A stretch of DNA of 40,484 nucleotides. Source: Solirubrobacterales bacterium. GTDB taxonomy: Bacteria > Actinomycetota > Thermoleophilia > Solirubrobacterales > 70-9. The stretch is from assembly GCA_020438345.1 (NCBI GenBank), contig JAGQUU010000063.1:1-40484 (forward strand). The letters are read 5' to 3'. A model generated the notes under the pieces. The model did no database searches and was not told the origin of the DNA. It saw nothing but the letters and a program-made list of their open reading frames with translations. Both the position numbers and the translations under genes were made by a program. The first letter of the stretch is position 1. Each line of letters starts with the position of its first letter. Shown here in pieces: positions 38,067 to 40,484 of the stretch.

Positions 38067-39716
38067 ATGAGCGAATCCACCTCTCTTTACAGACGACATC
38101 GCCCTCACTCCTTTGATCAGGTGGTCGGCCAGCAGCATGTCGTGAGGACCCTGTCCAACGCGATCACCCAGGACAAGGTCCATCACGCCTACCTGTTCGT
38201 CGGTTCGCGCGGCACCGGAAAGACATCAATGGCCAAGATTCTCGCGGCCTCACTGAACTGCGCCAACGGTGGTCCGACCCTCACTCCCTGCGGGACCTGT
38301 GAATCCTGCCGGACGATCGCGGCCGGAAATTCGGTTGATGTGATCGAGATGGATGCCGCTTCGAACCGTTCGGTCGATGACATCCGGGAACTTCGCGACC
38401 GGGTTGCCTACGCGCCGACGGCCGGTAGCTGGAAGGTCTACATCCTTGACGAGGCCCACATGCTCACCAAGGAAGCCTGGAATGCGTTCCTCAAGACTCT
38501 GGAGGAGCCACCCCCGAACACCGTTTTCATCCTCGCCACGACGGAAGCCCACAAGGTGATGCCGACCATCGCCGACCGCTGCCAGCGTTTCGATTTCCAG
38601 CGGCCTTCGATCGAACAGCTTTCCGAGGTTCTGAGGCGGGTGTCGGAGGCCGAGCAGATCACGATCGAGGGGCCGGCGATATCAATGATCAGCCGGTCGG
38701 CATCGGGCAGCTTCCGGGATGCACTCGGGACCCTTGATCAGCTGGTTTCTTTCAGCGGCAGTGAAATATCCCTCGACAGTGTCCTCGAGGTGCTCGGCGC
38801 CGCCGACAGCGACCTGCTCTTCGGGGTTGTCGACAAGGTCATCGAAGGTGACACTGCCGGGGTGCTCGGGTTGGTTGAGCAGGTCGCCCGCTCGGGCCGT
38901 GATCCGGCCCGTTTTGCGCGGGACCTGCTCGGGCACCTTCGTGTCCTGCTGGTAACCCGGACCACCGGGGAGATCCCGGAGGCTTTCGCGGTCACCGCAT
39001 CCGACCCGGACCGGCTGGTCCGGCAGGCGAAGGCGATCGGCCCGGCAAACCTGATTCGCACGATTGACGAACTCGCGGATGCGCTGAGGCTGATCCGGGA
39101 CGGAGACGAGGCTCGCCTGGCAGTTGAAGTTGCTCTGTTGAAGGCCGCCCGACCTGACTTTGACCCGTCAAGCGAAGGCCTCGCCCGCCGGCTGGAACGG
39201 CTCGAGCAGGGAGTTCCGCCGGAACCCCCGACGCCACCGGCTGCAACCGCCGGAGAGGATTCGCGCCCGCCCGGCGAACCATCTCCGGAGCCCGGGCATG
39301 CACCGGATATCGAATCCGCACCAGTGCAGGACGCCCCGGCTGCCGACGGTCCCGAACCCTTTGATCTTGACCGGCTTCAGCAGGTCTGGCCTGCCGTCCT
39401 TGATTCACTCGGGGCTGCGGTTTCGGGCATGGTCGCTTCGTACTTCGACGGTACCCGGCCGGTCGGCCTCGACGAGTCGAAACTCACCGTCGGTTTCCCG
39501 GCTGATGCGGGGTTCAACCGGCGCAACGCCGAACGCACGGAATGCCGGCAGCAGATGGCGGATGCGGTCCAGTCCGTGACCGGTGACCGGTACGCGATCG
39601 AATACACAAGTCTCGAATCCGGGGTCCCGGCCCCCGAGCCGGAATCCGAAGTCATGGATGAGCAGGATTTCGTCGCCCGGGTCAAATCCGATTTCAACGC
39701 AGAGGAGGTCATCTGA
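38067..39716 (+). CDS. dnaX: DNA polymerase III subunit gamma/tau
   Basis: Clamp-loader ATPase, 549 residues. YRRHRPHSFDQVVGQQHVVRTL start; Walker A GSRGTGKTS; zinc module LNC-x8-C-x2-C-x2-C (CANGGPTLTPCGTCESC); DEAH-like VYILDEAHML; arginine-finger region NTVFILATTEAHKVMPTIADRCQRFDF; then a Pro/Glu-rich linker (about 400-455) and a C-terminal domain. No A_AAA_AAG-type slippery site is visible, so the shorter gamma product would need another route. ATG 38067 gives the family start (MSESTSLYRRHRP). TAGACT lies 11 nt before it. It overlaps ybaB at TGATG and runs on to recR. Confidence 0.95.
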   Translation: MSESTSLYRRHRPHSFDQVVGQQHVVRTLSNAITQDKVHHAYLFVGSRGTGKTSMAKILAASLNCANGGPTLTPCGTCESCRTIAAGNSVDVIEMDAASNRSVDDIRELRDRVAYAPTAGSWKVYILDEAHMLTKEAWNAFLKTLEEPPPNTVFILATTEAHKVMPTIADRCQRFDFQRPSIEQLSEVLRRVSEAEQITIEGPAISMISRSASGSFRDALGTLDQLVSFSGSEISLDSVLEVLGAADSDLLFGVVDKVIEGDTAGVLGLVEQVARSGRDPARFARDLLGHLRVLLVTRTTGEIPEAFAVTASDPDRLVRQAKAIGPANLIRTIDELADALRLIRDGDEARLAVEVALLKAARPDFDPSSEGLARRLERLEQGVPPEPPTPPAATAGEDSRPPGEPSPEPGHAPDIESAPVQDAPAADGPEPFDLDRLQQVWPAVLDSLGAAVSGMVASYFDGTRPVGLDESKLTVGFPADAGFNRRNAERTECRQQMADAVQSVTGDRYAIEYTSLESGVPAPEPESEVMDEQDFVARVKSDFNAEEVI

Positions 39717-40063
39717 TGGCACGCAAGGGAATGGGCGGCATGCCCGGCGGTATGGACATGAACAGGTTGCTCAAACAGGCTCAGCAGATGCAGGCTGACA
39801 TGGAGCAGGCCCAGGAATCGCTCAAGGACGAAGTGGTCGAAGCCAGCGCCGGTGGCGGCATGGTCAAGGTGAAGATGAGTGGCGACCTGGTGGTCCAGGA
39901 CATCGTGATCGACCCGGACGCGGTTGATCCTGAGGATGCCGACATGTTGGCCGAGATGGTCCAGGCAGCGATAAACGAGGCGATTCGTTCAGCCCAGCAA
40001 CTGGCCGAATCGAAAATGCCCCAGATGCCGAACATGCCCGGCATGCCCGGGCTCGGTGGATGA
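39716..40063 (+). CDS. ybaB: YbaB/EbfC family nucleoid-associated protein
   Basis: DNA-binding dimer of about 115 residues. The core LLKQAQQMQADMEQAQESLKDEVVEASAGGGMVKVKMSGDLVVQDIVIDPDAV is textbook YbaB. Met/Gly/Pro-rich ends (GMGGMPGGMDM and MPQMPNMPGMPGLGG) are common in actinobacterial members. ATG 39716 shares a base with the dnaX stop, and its own stop overlaps recR in an ATGA. The neighbour genes are the usual ones for this family, which is linked to recombination and repair. Confidence 0.95.
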   Translation: MARKGMGGMPGGMDMNRLLKQAQQMQADMEQAQESLKDEVVEASAGGGMVKVKMSGDLVVQDIVIDPDAVDPEDADMLAEMVQAAINEAIRSAQQLAESKMPQMPNMPGMPGLGG

Positions 40064-40484
40064 GCGAAGGTCCCGCACCGCTCGCCCGTCTCACCGCCGA
40101 GCTTTCGCAGCTGCCGGGGATCGGCCGGCGAACCGCCCAGAGGCTCGCATTTCACATCCTGCGTTCCGACGAGTCGGATGCCCGGAGTCTCGCGGAAGCA
40201 ATCGTCGAAGTGAAGGAGAAAGTCGGTCTCTGCGAGGTCTGCTTCAACCTGGCCGAAGGGCCACGATGCCGGATCTGCGACGACAGTTCACGCGATGAAT
40301 CTCTGATTTGTGTGGTGGAAGAGCCCGCGGATGTGATCCCGCTTGAACGAACCCACGAGTATCGCGGCCTCTACCACGTGCTCGGCGGGGCGCTTTCTCC
40401 GATCGATGGAATCGACGCTGAAGATCTGCGGATCGCTGAACTCAGGCGCCGGGTCGAGGACCAGGGAGTCGATGAGGTGATTCT
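40060..40484 (+). CDS. recR: Recombination mediator RecR, 3' part outside window
   Basis: Works with RecF/RecO in loading RecA. 141 of about 200 residues are present. Helix-hairpin-helix ELSQLPGIGRRTAQRLAFHIL; zinc finger CEVCFNLAEGPRCRIC (four Cys); start of the Toprim domain LICVVEEPADVIPLERTHEYRGLYHVLGGALSPIDGIDAEDLRI. The ATG at 40060 overlaps the ybaB stop. The frame is still open at the window end. Confidence 0.95.
   Translation, partial: MSEGPAPLARLTAELSQLPGIGRRTAQRLAFHILRSDESDARSLAEAIVEVKEKVGLCEVCFNLAEGPRCRICDDSSRDESLICVVEEPADVIPLERTHEYRGLYHVLGGALSPIDGIDAEDLRIAELRRRVEDQGVDEVI

Noticed and set aside
38067..39716. dnaX programmed frameshift for a gamma subunit
   Set aside because: I saw no A_AAA_AAG-like heptamer in the gene.
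1..40484. CRISPR arrays, insertion sequences, prophage or toxin-antitoxin modules
   Set aside because: No regularly spaced repeats beyond the three at 33200, no transposase or integrase motifs, and no convincing toxin/antitoxin pair.

Overview
The window is about 40 kb of high-GC bacterial chromosome, densely coding on both strands, with GTG and TTG starts and many 1-8 nt gene overlaps. The actinobacterial-type long SRP RNA lying near dnaX-ybaB-recR, the short gnd, the secreted proteins with Lys/Arg-rich linkers and the many start codons lying 6-7 nt after a TANNNT hexamer all point to an Actinomycetota genome. Thermoleophilia/Solirubrobacterales is my best guess. This is inference from gene content, not a measured phylogeny. 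I see no phage, insertion sequence, CRISPR array or plasmid functions; the window is mostly ordinary core chromosome with a few accessory patches.

Layout. 1-3.1 kb: a truncated substrate-binding lipoprotein (-), a divergent FMN-reductase-like gene whose start and body are in different frames, and a secreted repeat-type protein (-). 3.3-8.1 kb: glutathionyl-hydroquinone-reductase-like protein, SsuD-type monooxygenase, and a large secreted S15/CocE-type hydrolase ending in a double hairpin. 8.2-13.7 kb: a small hypothetical gene, an ABC exporter pair (-), two tandem CaiB/BaiF CoA-transferases and rlmN. 13.7-20 kb: ppa (-), then the oxidative pentose phosphate genes as a divergent pair, zwf (-) and gnd-pgl (+), the latter running with overlaps into a potassium-channel-like gene and a CPA1 antiporter. 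20-25.5 kb: a large membrane protein and an MBL-fold hydrolase (-), a tiny membrane ORF, a universal stress protein and a secreted subtilase (-). 25.5-31.4 kb: tadA, two divergent tRNA-Ser genes, a VOC protein with an alkaline-phosphatase-like membrane protein, rpsD (-), yqgE and pdxH. 31.4-36 kb: a secreted CHAP-like protein, a one-TM four-cysteine protein, a second VOC protein, an AAA/DUF4143 ATPase behind three 23-bp tandem repeats, tRNA-Val, an alpha/beta hydrolase and the SRP RNA. 36-40.5 kb: a second four-cysteine protein with a GT-C-like membrane protein (-), then dnaX-ybaB-recR, with recR cut by the window end.

How the genes work together. zwf, pgl and gnd together encode the complete oxidative pentose phosphate branch from one divergent promoter region. 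Their co-transcription with ion transport genes suggests, but does not prove, a link between NADPH supply and ion or pH balance. The FMN reductase could supply FMNH2 to SsuD 2.4 kb away. dnaX, ybaB and recR form the familiar replication/repair block.

The items most worth a second look are: (1) the canonical A_AAA_AAC slippery heptamer at codons 3-5 of the FMN reductase, exactly where a -1 shift is needed; (2) the triple TCCA-NN-TGGA operator-like repeats overlapping the AAA-ATPase start; (3) the pair of unrecognised four-cysteine membrane proteins; (4) the gnd-pgl-channel-antiporter overlap operon; and (5) the recurrent TANNNT-N6/7-start spacing that argues for widespread leaderless transcription. 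I did not find a clearly new multi-gene defence or metabolic system.
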